The position numbers and the translations under genes were made by a program. From Pycnopodia helianthoides (Eukaryota; Echinodermata; Asteroidea; Forcipulatida; Asteriidae): a DNA stretch of 64,000 nucleotides. Each line of letters begins with the position of its first letter. Positions within the stretch are counted from its first letter, which is position 1. The notes beneath the pieces were generated by a model. The model was not told the DNA's origin. It made no database searches and saw nothing but the letters and a program-made list of their open reading frames with translations. Shown piece after piece: positions 45,831 through 59,600 of the stretch. The stretch is taken from assembly GCA_032158295.1 (NCBI GenBank), contig CM063259.1, forward strand, positions 818,501 to 882,500, in the 5' to 3' direction.

Positions 45831-46956
45831 GGGAAACCTGTATTTTAAAACCCTTTACCACATCGTGTTTTCCTGCCATTTTGTGGTTTGGGAACTTACT
45901 GATTTGCTTATTGTATAAATTAAAAAGACAGTTTGTGCATGATTGATCTGTTGAGGGGTGTTAAAAATTCGAGTGATTCTGGAAATAAAACTTTGAAAGA
46001 TGAGATTCGTTTGAGAGGATTTTACTCAGGCTCTTCGGAAATTTCACACTCCGTCAAAAAATATGACAAGTGAAATGCATTTATTTGACACGTCTAAAGT
46101 GCCAACGGTTTACATCAATTCGTAACTGACAAAATGGTACAACACTATTAAAAGCGTCTGCAAAAAGAGAGAGGAAAAAACAGAGAATACAATTAAGATT
46201 GCAAGGGTATAAGAAGAATGGCTGAAATGAATCTATCTGAGAATTACGTTTTTTCTTGGATGGGGTGAGGACTGAGTGTTTCAATTAGCCATTAAGATAA
46301 AATGGATACCATGGAAGGCGTGACGTCAGTAGAGGGCGTGTACACTTTGTATTTGTACAGGGGAGACGTCTGTTGGGAGTTTTTCATAATAATCTCTTAA
46401 GAAACTGGGGCTCTTCTTTTGCAAGAAAACAACCTCGGCCCACTTCCATGGCCGTGCTTATAATGCAGAGTTATGGGCTTACGGTTACTCCGCTTACAAG
46501 CTAAGCGCCATATTTCTGCACTGGCCGTGTAATGGAAGAATGCTAACACCCTGAGGGCTGCAGTACAGATGTCGGGTACCAGTCCCAGGGGTTTGCACAT
46601 TGCATACACATCGTTTAGGTGAACCGACAGTTCTGCTAAATAATGAATATGCAGTATGCCTCCCACGGTGTAGCCTCCTCCTCAGCCTGCAGTATAATAA
46701 AAAAAAAACACTAAAAGCAGGTCAGTGTCAAATTGACTTCGATCCATCACGAGGGCAGCCATTAGCTGACCGATAAGAGTTGATCCATAGTATATATTGA
46801 CTCAAAGACCGGAACGCCTGATTGGATGAGGGCGAGGTTGATAGCATTCCCAGTGGGGTGTAAGTGACGTCACAATGGGAACTACGATCGATGGGTGAAG
46901 CCTTCATTTTATTAGCAAATAACACAGGTCAAAGTAAAAAATAATAATAGCTATAG

Positions 46957-47266
46957 TTCTTACACAGCGCATTTTACCAGTGCCCTGGTCATTGGGCCAA
47001 TAACATCCTTGTTATCGTTCTCAGCTCTCCCTGCTGGGTGGGGAGTAAACAGCCCTGGGCTGCCGTGGCGCTCCAAAGGCTTTTTCATACACAATATCAA
47101 CCTCTACCCTCGAAGTACCCTTTTACACCCCTGGTTGAAGAGAAGCAATTAATGTAAAGCACATCGCTCAAGGACACAATTGTCATGACCGGGACTCGAA
47201 CCCACACTTCGATGACTCAGCCAGAGCTTGAGTCAGGTTCACTAGAATTCTTAGCCATGACACGTT
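46957..47266 (-). mobile_element. tRNA-derived SINE
   Basis: On the minus strand, an exact pol III B box GGTTCGAGTCC (plus 47192-47202) lies about 45 nt downstream of an A-box-like TGGCTAAG. A body follows with TGTGTCCTTGAGCG, GGTAGAGGTTGATATTGTG, TTTGGAGCGCC and TTATTGGCCCAATGACC. This is a tRNA-derived SINE by structure, and by recall it resembles abundant echinoderm SINEs. There is no coding frame. Confidence 0.7.
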
Positions 47267-49959
47267 GCACATTTATTTATGAAAGAAAAAAGCGTCCCAC
47301 CAAACCAAGTTTTCCTGGTCATCTTCACCCACTTAAACATATTTGTTTAAATATATATTTTTTTCTACTGCCGAGTTCATTTCATGGAATGACAATATGA
47401 CCCTGATGCTTTCCGCACAGTAGGGAACAGTCATCCCCGCCCCGCCTCAATAATTGCAAAATGTATTTCCATCTGAATGTTGCAGAGGAAGAATCTATTC
47501 ATGTCACAATTAAATGATCATCTTCAATAAATTATAGTCAAATCGAAATTGCGCTTTGTTCAACGTCATCCCAGGGCCACCGTACCTAGAACTGGAATAA
47601 GGAGATTACAAAAACAATGCGTCGCTCCAGTTTCAATTATTAAATGCAAAAGCTTTGGTTGGTGTTTCCCCGTCTAAGGAATGAAGGTCTATTTTTGGTC
47701 CTTGCACAAATGAAAGAAAAACACCACCATTACAAAAGCCTTTTATACAAAGCCATTCAGTTCTGTTTTGAAGTGTTGTATAAGCTTTCATCCTCTCCAT
47801 TCTTCTTCATTTACCCCGCAAAATTGACTTACGTTTTTTGCTCGTTGCCAACAGTTACAAATCAGTTCGGTATTGTGTCTAGCGTCCAATTTCCGTGATC
47901 GCTAATGTGTCTCGACAACTGACGGTAAATTTAGCTCTTTGTTGTCAACGGAGGCCGAGGACGGCTCCCTTCAAGGACACTGCCGCCAGTGACCGTCAAA
48001 TACTGACACCGTGAGGAAATGATCACCGATGATGTTTACAACCTTGTGACATACCCTGAATCATAATTGATTTGAATTGATTGGAACGCCGGAAGAAGAA
48101 AAAAACTGATCAGTTTTGCGCGTTTTTGAAATAGTTTGCAGCGGGCGCCCCCCAATTTTAAAATGGGTAAAAACTATAAAGTTTAAAAAAATTCATGAAT
48201 TGCACCATAGGGCATCTACTGCTTACGCATTTTCCCGCGTCGTGATCAACTTACCTAAAAACAGCAGGATTGCTGACAATTTTCAACTTGGAAAACCCTC
48301 AACGTTTTTGCCCCTTTTCTAAAAGATTCTGGATCCGCCCCTACAAACTCACGCATTTTAACGAAACTGAACTTTCGAATCACGCGAGACTTACGCAGCC
48401 TGTAAAAAAACAAACACACATTTAAAGTGAGAAAAAGAGCAAAATATTGACCAAAGCATGTGACTAAAAGTTACTCACTGTGAGTTTTTCATTCAAATTT
48501 TGTACTCAAACATCAGTATGAAAATTTACGCTGACAAAGGCACAACGTGGGTTGGAATTTTGCTTCCAAAGGTCTTTGGCAGTAGGCTATAATATAGAGA
48601 AACGTTTCCACATGAACTCCTATTTGTTGTTTCCTCCTTTTTAGAAATGAAAATCGTTAGAGGCACCTCTGTTTCTGTACCCCCCCCCCCCCCTCTTCTC
48701 TGTGGATATTGCAAAGTCAATACCTTAATGTGCATAATAAAAACATTGATGATTGCCAACAAAGAGAAGCCCCACAGCACCGCAAAAATGTCATTTTCTT
48801 TAAGGGTGTCAGGTTGTGGTTTACTGAGACGTTAACGATTGACGGTAGGCAATGGATTCATGTTCCCTCAATTCTCAGGGTGGGATCGCAACAAAAATGT
48901 CACGATTCCCCGGTCGAGTAGAGTTAGTAAAGAGTGAAGCAGACACGCTCGGAACGTCAGGGTAGGTGTCCCCGAACGCTACATCGCCACTGGCAATTCT
49001 GTCCGTGAACAACTTTTCTTCACCTTAATGTTCAACACACTGTCTTCCCTTCCTCCACCCACCTGAAAAGGGGAAAGAGATAAGGGTATGTACCGATGTT
49101 CGCTGTCGAGCTGTCTATTATTTTCCACTCTAGTGCTAAAAGTTGGTCTGATTAGTCGTGTTTGCAAATGCTGATCCTGTTCTCAGTGACGGTGCAATGA
49201 ACTGACAATGAAAAGTACAACATTGACCTTTCCGTGGTGGTGAATGGCTAGTAATTTAGTTTACATGTATATGTTGATTTACTATTGGGTGTATTTTGTG
49301 TACACCTTCTAATCAAAAAAGGTATAGGTTAATCATGAAGAAAGGTTTTGCAATCTCAACTTTTCAAGACCCAACGAAAAAGTGCGGCAAAATCAGAATC
49401 TTGTACCAGATCTTTTTTCACTCTTTCACTCTTCGTTTTTTTTCGCCAGTTTGTCGGTGCCGTGTCGAGCAGTGCCTATAACTCACGGGCGAAACAGCTG
49501 GCTCATTGTCATTTGAAATTTAAAGACTAGGGTTTTTCAATTTGCCGTACCCGATGGCGAACTTGAAGCTGTCCCAATGTCTCTGATGGGGGAGACTACA
49601 CCCAGTGTAATTTGTAATGAATGCAATTTTAATAAAACGTGATTCTCGGACGCCATGGCGAGATCTAGAACGGAGATTGCGGATAAAGGCAGTTATCAGC
49701 AAACGCAACTAGGCCTACATTAATCCTAAACACTGCTGGCTTCCAACTGTACGAATTGTGCTTAGAATGGAACTCAAATGTTACAAAAGTCTAATGACGA
49801 TTCGGTTAAATTTCGTGGATTGAAATCGTTAATACATTTCCTTTAAAAACCAACAACAAAAAAGACAGGTGTTATAGTGCTGTGACATGACTTTTATACT
49901 CTTCAATACGTGTGCTTGTTCTCGGATATTCAATGAGAAAGTGTTTTTATTTTGTAGCA
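47267..49959. other. gene-free stretch
   Basis: No exon is supported. It contains a CAGGGCCACCGTA motif at 47572-47584, a C run near 48681 and a balanced patch at about 49540-49700 without splice context. Confidence 0.35.
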
Positions 49960-50520
49960 GTCTTTGTATTTGTATTCAATATAATGTACTCAAAATGATT
50001 GTACTCATAGTCGACTAGACCTAATTTGTTCTCGTATTCGAGTACGGTTTGTGTCTGACTCGTACTCGTACTCGTCAAAATGTACTTGTACTATTTCTCG
50101 CATTCGAGTAAGAGTTTTTATTCTGCAGTCGTCTTTGTATACCTTTACTCAATAGAATGTACTCGCAATGATCGTACTCATACTCGACTAGACCTAATTT
50201 GTTCTCGCATTCGAGTACGGTTTGTGTCTGTAGTTGTACTCGCACTCGTACTCGTCAAAATGTACTTGTACTATTTCTCGCATTCGAGTAAGTGTTTTTA
50301 TTCTGTAGTCGTCTTTGTACTCGTACTCAAATATAATGTACGTGTACTTATCGTACTCACACCCGATGGGAACTATTCTCGCAATTGAGTGGGGTTTTAC
50401 TACTGTAGTTTCTCGTTGTACTCGTCAAAAGTACTAGGTCTGATCGTACTCATACTGATGTACTCGTACTCGACTAGGCCTCCTTTTGTCTCGTAATTGA
50501 GCACTTTTTTGTACTCGACT
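49960..50520 (+). repeat. TACTCG-rich tandem array, ~173-bp period
   Basis: Units such as GACCTAATTTGTTCTCG, TTCGAGTACGGTTTGTGTCT and CTCGTCAAAATGTACTTG recur 173 bp apart (for example 50021 versus 50194), with a third diverged copy from about 50365. Each unit is itself built from GTACTCGTACTCGACT-like hexamers, so this is a higher-order satellite. The open frame 50080-50388 is a by-product. Confidence 0.85.
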
Positions 50521-52869
50521 TGTAACTGTATTATTACACTTGTGTGTCTTTCGTGAATAAGTAGTTTTTTTCTGCAGCACTATAGTCAGAAAGATGTTCT
50601 TACATCGATTGATCTTGACTTATCAAACTTATCATGCATTTCAACTCGTATGGAAAAGTATACAGGTGCAACGCTGCTATAATCTAGCTCAAAGGATTCT
50701 CGTATCAGTGTGCGTTACTTTAAGATAGTTTGGCCTTATGCAACCCACCTGCTGTCCCAAGGGCAGGGAGCGTAAAGGTACCTGGCATCAGGCCCTCTAG
50801 AGATGGAGGCAATTCTCCCCTTCCAAAGTCAATTACCTACATTCAGGAGGAGATCGCAACTGGGACAGCTCATAGATAAAGTGTCTAAAGATTGGTAGAC
50901 GATAAAGGGTAACCAGTAAATGCAAATGACCTCATCGGTATTGATTTCATAGATCGAGGTCGCGGCTACTGGTTACCCTATAAGAGTCTTTTGTCCGGAT
51001 CGAGTGTAGTTGTGAATGGAAGTTGTTATAACATCATATTTCAACTGATGGTAACTTTTTCATCATGAAACATTGCTGGAATCTGGAAGCAATATCAGAG
51101 CTTTGATTGCCGATATGGGGGATTACAGTCAAAGTCGGTTCGTTGAGGCATTGAATGAACTCATCCTATGGAAACAGATACCTTTGTCGATGAGTTTGTC
51201 CTAACATCATCACCTTCAAATTGTTACTTGACCTGGGAGTCATCATCTGCAGGTCGGCACGTTCAACCTCGGCAGACTTGCCAAGGAAGGCTGTGTGAAA
51301 AACAGAGCAAGGGCCGAAGCTTCCTCCTCGGTAAAACGCATCAACTCAACGCAGATTGAGACAGACTAATTAAGCGGTGAAGGAAATGAAAGATTGTTGA
51401 TATCAATGTCCAATTGTAAGATTTGTCATATCGAGGGAGAGGAGCTGAGGGGATAGCGAACTTTAAACTGAAAGGCACACCCTGGATCGGTAGAACTCAA
51501 GACGGTTGAGATCGTGGCAGTATACACATTAGGCCTACAGCCTGAATTTGCAAAAGAGTTTCAATAACTTTTATTTGTAATTGTTAATCTACATTTGCAT
51601 TGTTGAGAAAAAACTTTTTCCACACTGACTCTAAAAACTCTTTTAACTGCAGATGCAGCTATGGAGCGCCACAAGTACAAAACATGTATTAACAAAAAAA
51701 ATAATTAAACAGTTAAGACACAAGTGCATTTAAGATATATCATTTCACGAACTGTTATTCAGCTACCTTTATTCCAAAGTCGGAGTAATGTCTGTTTTTC
51801 GCTCCTCCAGCTTGGCAGCAAAACTCAAGCACAAACAACAGGTGCACGGGTTAATCCATCCCCAGCATCGCCCGGATCCAAATTCTCGGAACGCCCCCGA
51901 GCGTTTGGGGTCTAGAAAACACCTGCAGGCCCTATTGGCTTTCGCTCTTCTTGGCCCGAGTAGGAGATGCCGGGACCGATCGCTTTGCCTGATGTAGCGC
52001 ATTGGTATCGATCATGGTAATTCGATTTTGCTGCTCGGATGAACCTATAGTGGTAAACCGACCGTAGGGATGGCGTAGGGGGGGGGGGTAGTTTTGTAAG
52101 GTAGCTTCTATCAGCATCTTCTTCAGATTTATTTTGTTTGCCCTTTGGAGATTCCACGCGGACAGCCAGTGAAGTGTGTGTTAGGGTTCGAGGCCGGGGT
52201 TGGGAGATACTGCCGCTCAATGCAATAGATCACAGTCGCTCACACCGACCCGCGCGTATAGCACACATCTGACACGGTGAGGTATTTATGTGTGGCGTGG
52301 TAATTGGTTTCTTTACCCAGTATCTTTGTAATAGGGTGTCATTTTAAGCACCTCTCCCCAACATGAGACTCCCGTGTGCGAACATCGGTTTCATGATTTT
52401 GCGTTTTATCCAACACGGCCATACGTCACTTATTCCCCTGAAGTTACCTGTCATATCGTGATTTGATTTGGGGCCTTTTTAGAGAGAAATAACTTAGCTG
52501 CTCCGCGTAGAGTATACCCAATATCTGTGGCTTAGTTTGGCATTTACATGCATGTGATTACTCAGGATTCTTCCTGATTTCAGGATTTTCTGAAAAACCT
52601 CCCAGAGCCTCCATATTTTCTAGAAAGAAGTAAAGCAGTCACCAAAGGGAGAAAGAAATAATCCACATGTGTCCAAACCTGTGGTTTTGTTTTTCTGGTG
52701 ATGCACAGAGTCTGCAAACCTCCTGAATTGTACAAGTGAGAGGTTCCAGGTCTAGATTAAGGGGGACCCAGACCAGCAAGCTATTTGTCAGGAATTCTCG
52801 AGTTCGTCTAATCTCATTCCTGAATTTGATGTGATAGTTTCCAACTATTTGTTATAACATCTTTCTGAT
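50521..52869. other. gene-free stretch with a balanced-composition patch
   Basis: The interval 51780-52260 is GC-richer and has several overlapping frames on both strands, including a minus-strand frame ending RAKKSESQ (51932-52117) that has ATG with A at -3. The frames compete, a poly-G/C run sits inside them, and no clean splice sites were found, so nothing is called. Confidence 0.3.
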
Positions 52870-53130
52870 AATGAAACCAAGTAACTCTCAGAAGTGCCTT
52901 GCACTGTAACCATATAGAAAGGTCCTTCCTCTATGCTGGCCTGTAACCCATGGGCCTGAAGATGTACGTGCAGAGAAAATGACGAAGAAAATCATGTTGA
53001 GTATATAGGCTTGTTTAGATGTTGAAGGAAAACCCCAATAGGGGGAGGGAAAGCTCACCCAGTCAGACGGGTTGGCGGGATGGAAAACCTTTGACGCGCA
53101 AATCATGTGGACGATGAATGTCTTGAATAA
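52870..53130 (+). repeat. dispersed repeat (GGAAAACCCC family), copy 2
   Basis: Begins TAATGAAACCAAGTAAC and contains GAAGGAAAACCCC, GGGAAAGCTCACCCAGTCAG and GGAAAACCTTTGACGCG. It parallels 44440-44730 in order. Diverged copy. Confidence 0.45.
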
Positions 53131-55657
53131 AAGACGTTTGGAATACACTATTGTAGGGTTTCATTGTTAACAAGCTCGTGGTTTGGAGCCCAATGAAGGT
53201 CGAACCCAAAGAGAGGTCATATGTCACCTGACCTATGAGGACATACTACGCAGGGACACTGGCTTTGAGACAAAGGATGAAATATACATGCATGAAGGAC
53301 AGGGAGATACGGGTACATTTTTCTAGTAACATCATTGACCGAGGAGGAAACTATAATACTCGACTAAAGAAGAAATTGACTGGCGAGACATGAGGAATGT
53401 AAGGGTGCCAAGAAAAGATTAAATGTACTCTGTTACAGACGCATTACGTAAGTTGTGCCATCTTGTCACAGGCACCTGTCTCTTTTGGCCACTATGCTAC
53501 GGTAAATCCGTGAAGCTCATGGCTTCCTGTCGAAAACCTAACTAGATAGCTTCTTTTTGGTAATCCATGGTTTGTCATTTATATTCTTGATTAGACAGTG
53601 TGACAAGCCAAACGACGATAGTTAATGTTCCGTCATCAGTGTGCATATAGACTGTATTGGCTCGATAGCTCATTCCGAGCTGAATGACGGTAGGAAATGA
53701 GCGTCTACAAAAGGGTTTTCTTTCATCCTGGGGCTCTCTGCGGCCGTTTCAATGTTGATATACCCGAAGCAGTTGCGAATTCCCTACACGACATCAGCAA
53801 ATGATGCGTTTCCATTTTATTGACGTATTGAAACAGTCGTTGGATTGATAATGTTTCACCGTACTACTAATTAGGGGTTGCATTTGTACAGGTGTTGGCC
53901 GATGCTTCTTTCCCCGAGGTACATTCAGAGAGTGGTTAAACATTGTGGATGGGGAGAGATGTTGATTTCATGATCATTTGCCTCAAAACAACAACACATT
54001 TCCCTCCCAAAACAAACACCCAGGCGCAACAAAGTCGTAATACCACCCTTCATCAGGTCCACAATTTCCTTTGACATTTTGTAGCGAACTTTGTCAGTGT
54101 GACGAAACTCAATGGACGCGCTTAGGTGAGAATAATTTCAAAACCACTGAAAACGAGTGGTTTCTTTAACGTCCGCAACTTAACAGGTTACACGTTAATT
54201 CGTGAAATGGACTCAATGCTAATCTATTTTCAGAAAGGCAAACAAAATCCATGGTAGCCCAAACATTAATGTGGGTGTTACTCTAGCGTCCGCAAAGTGA
54301 CGCTGATTGTTGTCAATTGATGGCGAACTTCCCAATTAAACATAAATTCAAATATATTATATCTCAATCATATTTCATTTATTGGACACTCAATTCTTGA
54401 GGACTATATTTCGTTAATTTTAATTTATATTTCGTGAATGCATGTTGTTTCGTAAGCAATTCATATTGCGTCCTCTGCGTCTCGAATAATGTCCTTTCCG
54501 CTTTAAGTACAGTTTGTCAAACTAACACTAAATAATTTCTGATGTAGGCAAGTTGAACATGAGCCTAATGTTATCGATGATAAATAATGTATTGAATCTC
54601 CAACTGCTACGTGTAGAAGCATGTGATCCGGTAAAACTGTCACACACAAAGTCATGTAGTGACAAATTGCATGAATACTAAATAGAAGATCATCTTGTGG
54701 TCTGTTGTGGCGGGAAACAAAAAGCGATTGATGATGGCGGGAAACAAAAAGCGATTGATGATGGCAGGAAACAGAAAGCGGTTGATTATGGAGGGAAACG
54801 TTTCTTAGGTTCCAGTGTATGTACATCCTTCCCATTTCACCATGAGTCATACTTACGCAAACTGTGTACACTCATAGCCTACCGTAGCTTATTATTCACC
54901 AACGGCATTAACTTCGTACGCCAGTCGAAGAAACTATATATAATGTAGGCCGTGCGCAATGCCAGTTTTATGTACAAGTTGGATGAAAAAAAATATCACC
55001 ACTAGCTTGAACTGTGTTAAACTGTAGTATTAATAAAAAGGTACATTGTTTAAAAAAGTGAGTAAATCTGAAATGGAAACGTATTTTAAAAGAATGAATA
55101 ACACTAACAATATTGCATTTGTAAATAAAACAATAAACAAATTGTGATGCACCTCTGTTGACCTATGGATCCCTTCCACAAATGCAGAAACATCAAAAGC
55201 ATCGAAAACTGCAGTAAAGGATACCTTTCATCGAATACAATATTTAAGATTGTTGCCAGACTAACAACTCCGAAGTTTACCATTGATCACTTGGGTTACG
55301 CATCACTGACACTCTATCTTTAAGTCTATAACTCCATAATATCCCGAGGCTGCGCGCGCAACTCCCCATGGCAACCAGCGATCTCATACAACGCCATGGC
55401 AATCGCGTTGCAACCAAAAGGATGGACGAGAGGACTTTGTGTGTTTAATTGTGAAATATTAAGGGCACGGCGAACAAAAGGTGATCATAAAAGCACAAAG
55501 TGCCAGTCTGGCTTCTGCGATGTGATGAATAAGTTAAGCGGGAGCACTGACCGGAACGATTCACGAGGAAATTAAGAGCAATTAATCATGAACTGTTTGG
55601 GTGTTACAGTGGCTCTGGAATTAAACCAATATGTAATGCACCAGTCATGTACTTTAC
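53131..55657. other. gene-free stretch
   Basis: Apart from the 27-bp minisatellite at 54709-54800, no exon, RNA gene or recognisable element is seen. Confidence 0.4.
54709..54800 (+). repeat. 27-bp minisatellite, about 3.4 copies
   Basis: GGCGGGAAACAAAAAGCGAT plus TGATGAT repeats at 54709, 54736, 54763 and 54790 with increasing divergence. A period divisible by three keeps both strands open (GGKQKAIDD on plus), which explains the overlapping frames. Confidence 0.9.
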
Positions 55658-55999
55658 TTAAAGGCCCTGTACACTATTGGTAAGATCGAAAAACACAATG
55701 TTCACAGATTCACACATAACTTACATGATTTAAAGTAAGTAATGGTAGAAAGGGTTCCTTAAAATATTTCTGCCTAAAGTGCTATCGTTTCTGAGAAATG
55801 AGTAAAACAATAGTAATTATCGCGCGCGATAATTTGAAAAAACAGAAAACACATAAGGTCTCTTTTCACTATTTTCTCTTGACCTCGATAACCAATTGAG
55901 CTCAAACTTTCACAGGTTTGTTTGTTCATGCATATGTTTAATCACACAAAATGTGGACACTGATTTTGAGCTGTTACCAAAAGTGTACAATACCTTTAA
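55658..55999. mobile_element. MITE-like family C, copy 2
   Basis: TTAA at 55658-55661 and 55996-55999. Termini AAGGCCCTGTACACTATTGG and CCAAAAGTGTACAATACC. A perfect central palindrome ATTATCGCGCGCGATAAT lies at about 55817-55834. Confidence 0.75.
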
Positions 56000-56175
56000 G
56001 TAAAATTGCATTTAATGAAACGAACATTTATCACCATCGACAATAGATCCATATTGATATTGATATTAGTTTGTATTTTATGAGCGGGTGAGATGTGGTG
56101 TTATCTTACTCAGTAAAAGGCTGTTTTGGGCGCGAAATGTTCGCTATGTTATAAGGACTCCATTGAAAACAAATT

Positions 56176-56514
56176 ACAACCAAAACAACAACCACAACAA
56201 CAACAATAACAACATGAAGAACAAAAAAGAAAACAAAAGCAACAACAACAACAACAACAACAATCACAACATCAACAACAAAAGCAACGAAAACAGCAGC
56301 AACAACAAAAACAACAACATCAATAACAACATGAACAACCACAAAACAAAAGCAAAAACAACAACAATCACAACATCAACAATAATAGCAACGACAACAA
56401 CAACAGTTATTATATATTATTTTAAATTTACCAAAAAGGAATCATTATAATTAAATCATGTATTATTGTCTAAGCTAATTGATTGAGTTGAAATAAACTA
56501 AACTAAACTGAATT

Positions 56515-56563
<49 letters not shown>

Positions 56564-56627
56564 ACAACAAAAACACCAACACTAACAACAACAAAAACAA
56601 AAAACAAGAACAACAAGAACAACAATA
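56176..56627 (+). repeat. two (CAA)n arrays
   Basis: 56176-56409 is an imperfect CAA/AAC-rich tract, and 56512-56627 begins as pure CAA and then degrades. They are separated by about 100 bp of unique sequence. Overlapping poly-Asn frames are artefacts. Confidence 0.9.
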
Positions 56628-59600
56628 CCAACAAAAGTGTGTTTTTCTAAGTTAGACTAAAAATGTTGGGTTGAATGAACTGGTATGTGAGATTTCTAGC
56701 CAGAAGACCATGTCTCCGTCTTGAGGCTCGTCCAATTGTTTGGCTTTAATTTGTTGATTCTCGCCCGCGGTTCTGAGATACTCTAATGGGAGCTTCCTCT
56801 GAGTATGTTTTTACATGTTTTTAATAAACACCCCCGTGGTGTTGTGACGGACTAATTTTTAACGACATTGATGCGGCGGTGTTGTTCAGGTGGGATGAGT
56901 TGAGTGTTTTTTTTTTTTTTTTTTTTTAAAATCAGAATGATTCTTGCTTCTTCAGAATGATTCTTGCTTCTTTCATGTTGTGAAAGACGAATCAACTACG
57001 GTGGGTTTACCCCCCTTCCTTTAGCCCCTCCCCTTCCACCGTTCTGCCATATCGTAGGATTAATGAAAAACACTTGAGGGTTTCGCAGCTTCGTTCAGCT
57101 CATCGGTTTGGTGTACGTGTTGCATCTTGACTAAATTTAATATGTTTCTCTACGGGTGAATACAAAATATATAACAATAATAATCCCTAAGCTACTCTCT
57201 GGTTTAGCGCTTTCATACCTGATGAATCTTTCGTTATATTTATTTTTATAATCGAGAAGCTTTCTATATGCGCTAATACCACTGCATGAAGATTGCGCCT
57301 TTGTTGCTGTGCAGGGTGTCACAGGACAACCTCCACGGTGTGACCACTATGGGTTCCCCCTTTGATTTGCTCCGCCACTCAGATATAAAAAACAATGAAA
57401 GCATAGTTGGAACGCTCATTACTCTGATTAGCTGTGTGGATGACCTTTCACAAGAGTACGCCTTCATAGTGTCTTTTGAAAACGTGAATGCCCCGCCGGG
57501 TTAAATCAGAAAAAACTTAACCGCGTGTTTTTTGAAAGGTATTTCCAATTGACCTGTCTTTAAATTTAAAATACATTCTTCATAGATAATACACTAGTTT
57601 TGCTCTTGTTACAATAATCGATGAATTTTGCATGCCCCCCGATCGACGAACAGTATTTTGCTTTCAAAATGAAAAGCAGAGATGAGGGGAGGAGGATGCT
57701 AGTAGCGTAATAAACAACCCTGGAGATGAGGGGAAGATCAATTCCCAACACACCTGCAAGCCAAACAATCAACGTCCACGATTTCGATCGCCTCTCCAAA
57801 AACGCTACTTGAAAAATAACACAACAAAATGGGCAAGGTCTGCATGTAGTTTAAAGTCGATGTACACTAACATAAATTATTTCAAAAAAGGTGTACTACG
57901 AAAGTTTCCTCGATACCTTCCTTGATCACTTTGATGAATGTCCTGAGGAGATATTCCGTCTGAAGTACTACAAAAAAAATGCAAGAAAGCTGAGCACCAA
58001 GAACCCGGGTTTCTTTTTAAAGTTCTTTTTTGAACAGTTTAAATTGAAAATGGTTGATTTCTCTCGCGTCCGCAAAGTGACGCTGAGCGTATAGTCGATG
58101 ACGGCAAACAGGTGCACCGCACTATCCAAGTTGTACGTTTATTCAAAGACATAGGCCCATCTCAATCTTAGTTCGCAATCTTAAGGACCACTTTTTGTTG
58201 TTTTGTTCACATTGCTTGTTGTGAATCTATGTTGAATTGTTTAAAGAGTGATTCACGGTGACTTGGAAAATCTGGGACATTTGCTCTTGGTAGTAACAAT
58301 TCCGTTTTACTGACTTTTCTAAAGTAATTTCCAAGTTGTTAAAAGTGCTTCTGTTTTTCCCTTTATTTTTCAAGCTAGATAGAATGTAAAATATTCCTCA
58401 AACCCAATTTACCTCAGCCCTTCGAGATGGTTACTTTAGCTAAAGATAAACAAAACACCCGAATGATATTCAAGAGCGTATAATAAATGTAATAGAAATC
58501 GGTAATGTTATTCTTCTTGCGGCCACGACGCGATCTAATTGTATATTCTCCTTCGATAGCAGCTAATTGGATTGTCCAGGGGGATTTGGTTAGGATTTAC
58601 CCACACTGTGTAAATCATAGACCAGTTTTTTGTGGTTTTTTTGTGTGTGTTTTTTTTTTTGGGGGGGGGGCACGATGATACTCTCCTACGTGTTTCACGG
58701 GACGCAAGTTAGCTTCTTCTGTTTGGATGTATATCTAGACTGTCATCAGCATATGAGATACGCTATATGCATTAGAACTTCAGACTAGTCAACACGACGA
58801 CATGTACGCAGACATAATCGAAGAACGGGGTCCGGATTTCACAGATCCAATTTCGGCTAATTGAATGTAAATGAAGCATGGAAATCCCTCCAAGTTTAAT
58901 ACTGGACGGTACGAAGCCATGGACTGCGGGACAGACAGGTATAAGAAGGGTGCATGACTAATTTGCTGATTCGCGAGGCAGTACTTTCGTAGCGTTAGAG
59001 TAAGCAGACATGAAGTCCGTCATAAAGTTACTTCGGAGAATATATTCATGCTCTTGTTTGTCTTCACGCTGCAGGGCCTTTTTTTACATTGCAAAATCAA
59101 TAGCTTGTAATCGATATTATTAAAGAGAATGTGCCGTAGTGGGTTTTGGAATGATTAGGACCGAGTCTAGGTGCGGTTTCGTTACCGTTTACTGCGATGG
59201 ATATTTGCCGTGCCTGTGCTTTTTTTACCGGTAAGCCAAAGGTGGGTTAGAACTATAGACCCCAAACTCGACAATCTTGCTCCAATACAGTATCTCAACC
59301 CCGTTTTGATATGCCTCACTTATTTCCTGTGAATCAGAGTCCAGTTTCATTGCGCTGTATACCGCGCATACGTCGCCCTGTCTTATCAAAGCGCGTGATC
59401 CAGGATGAGCTCAAGAGGGGAATTCCACGGTGAAAAACGCCGCGAGAATGGGTTAACCAGACCAAGGCTAAAGGGAATAGTCAGTACCCTTTTTGAGTGG
59501 TGAATATCAACTGAGCCATTTCCTGACTGGACGGGGTTTGAAGAGGGAAATAACACAAACAGCTCTAAGATTGACTGGCACACGTCAGGGACTACTACCA

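Noticed and set aside
51932..52117. 61-codon minus-strand frame ending RAKKSESQ, and a competing 102-codon frame
   Set aside because: Two overlapping frames look equally plausible, a poly-C run makes the frame uncertain, and no clean splice sites were found.
56088..56450. Asparagine-rich 120-codon frame
   Set aside because: It is a translation of the CAA microsatellite.
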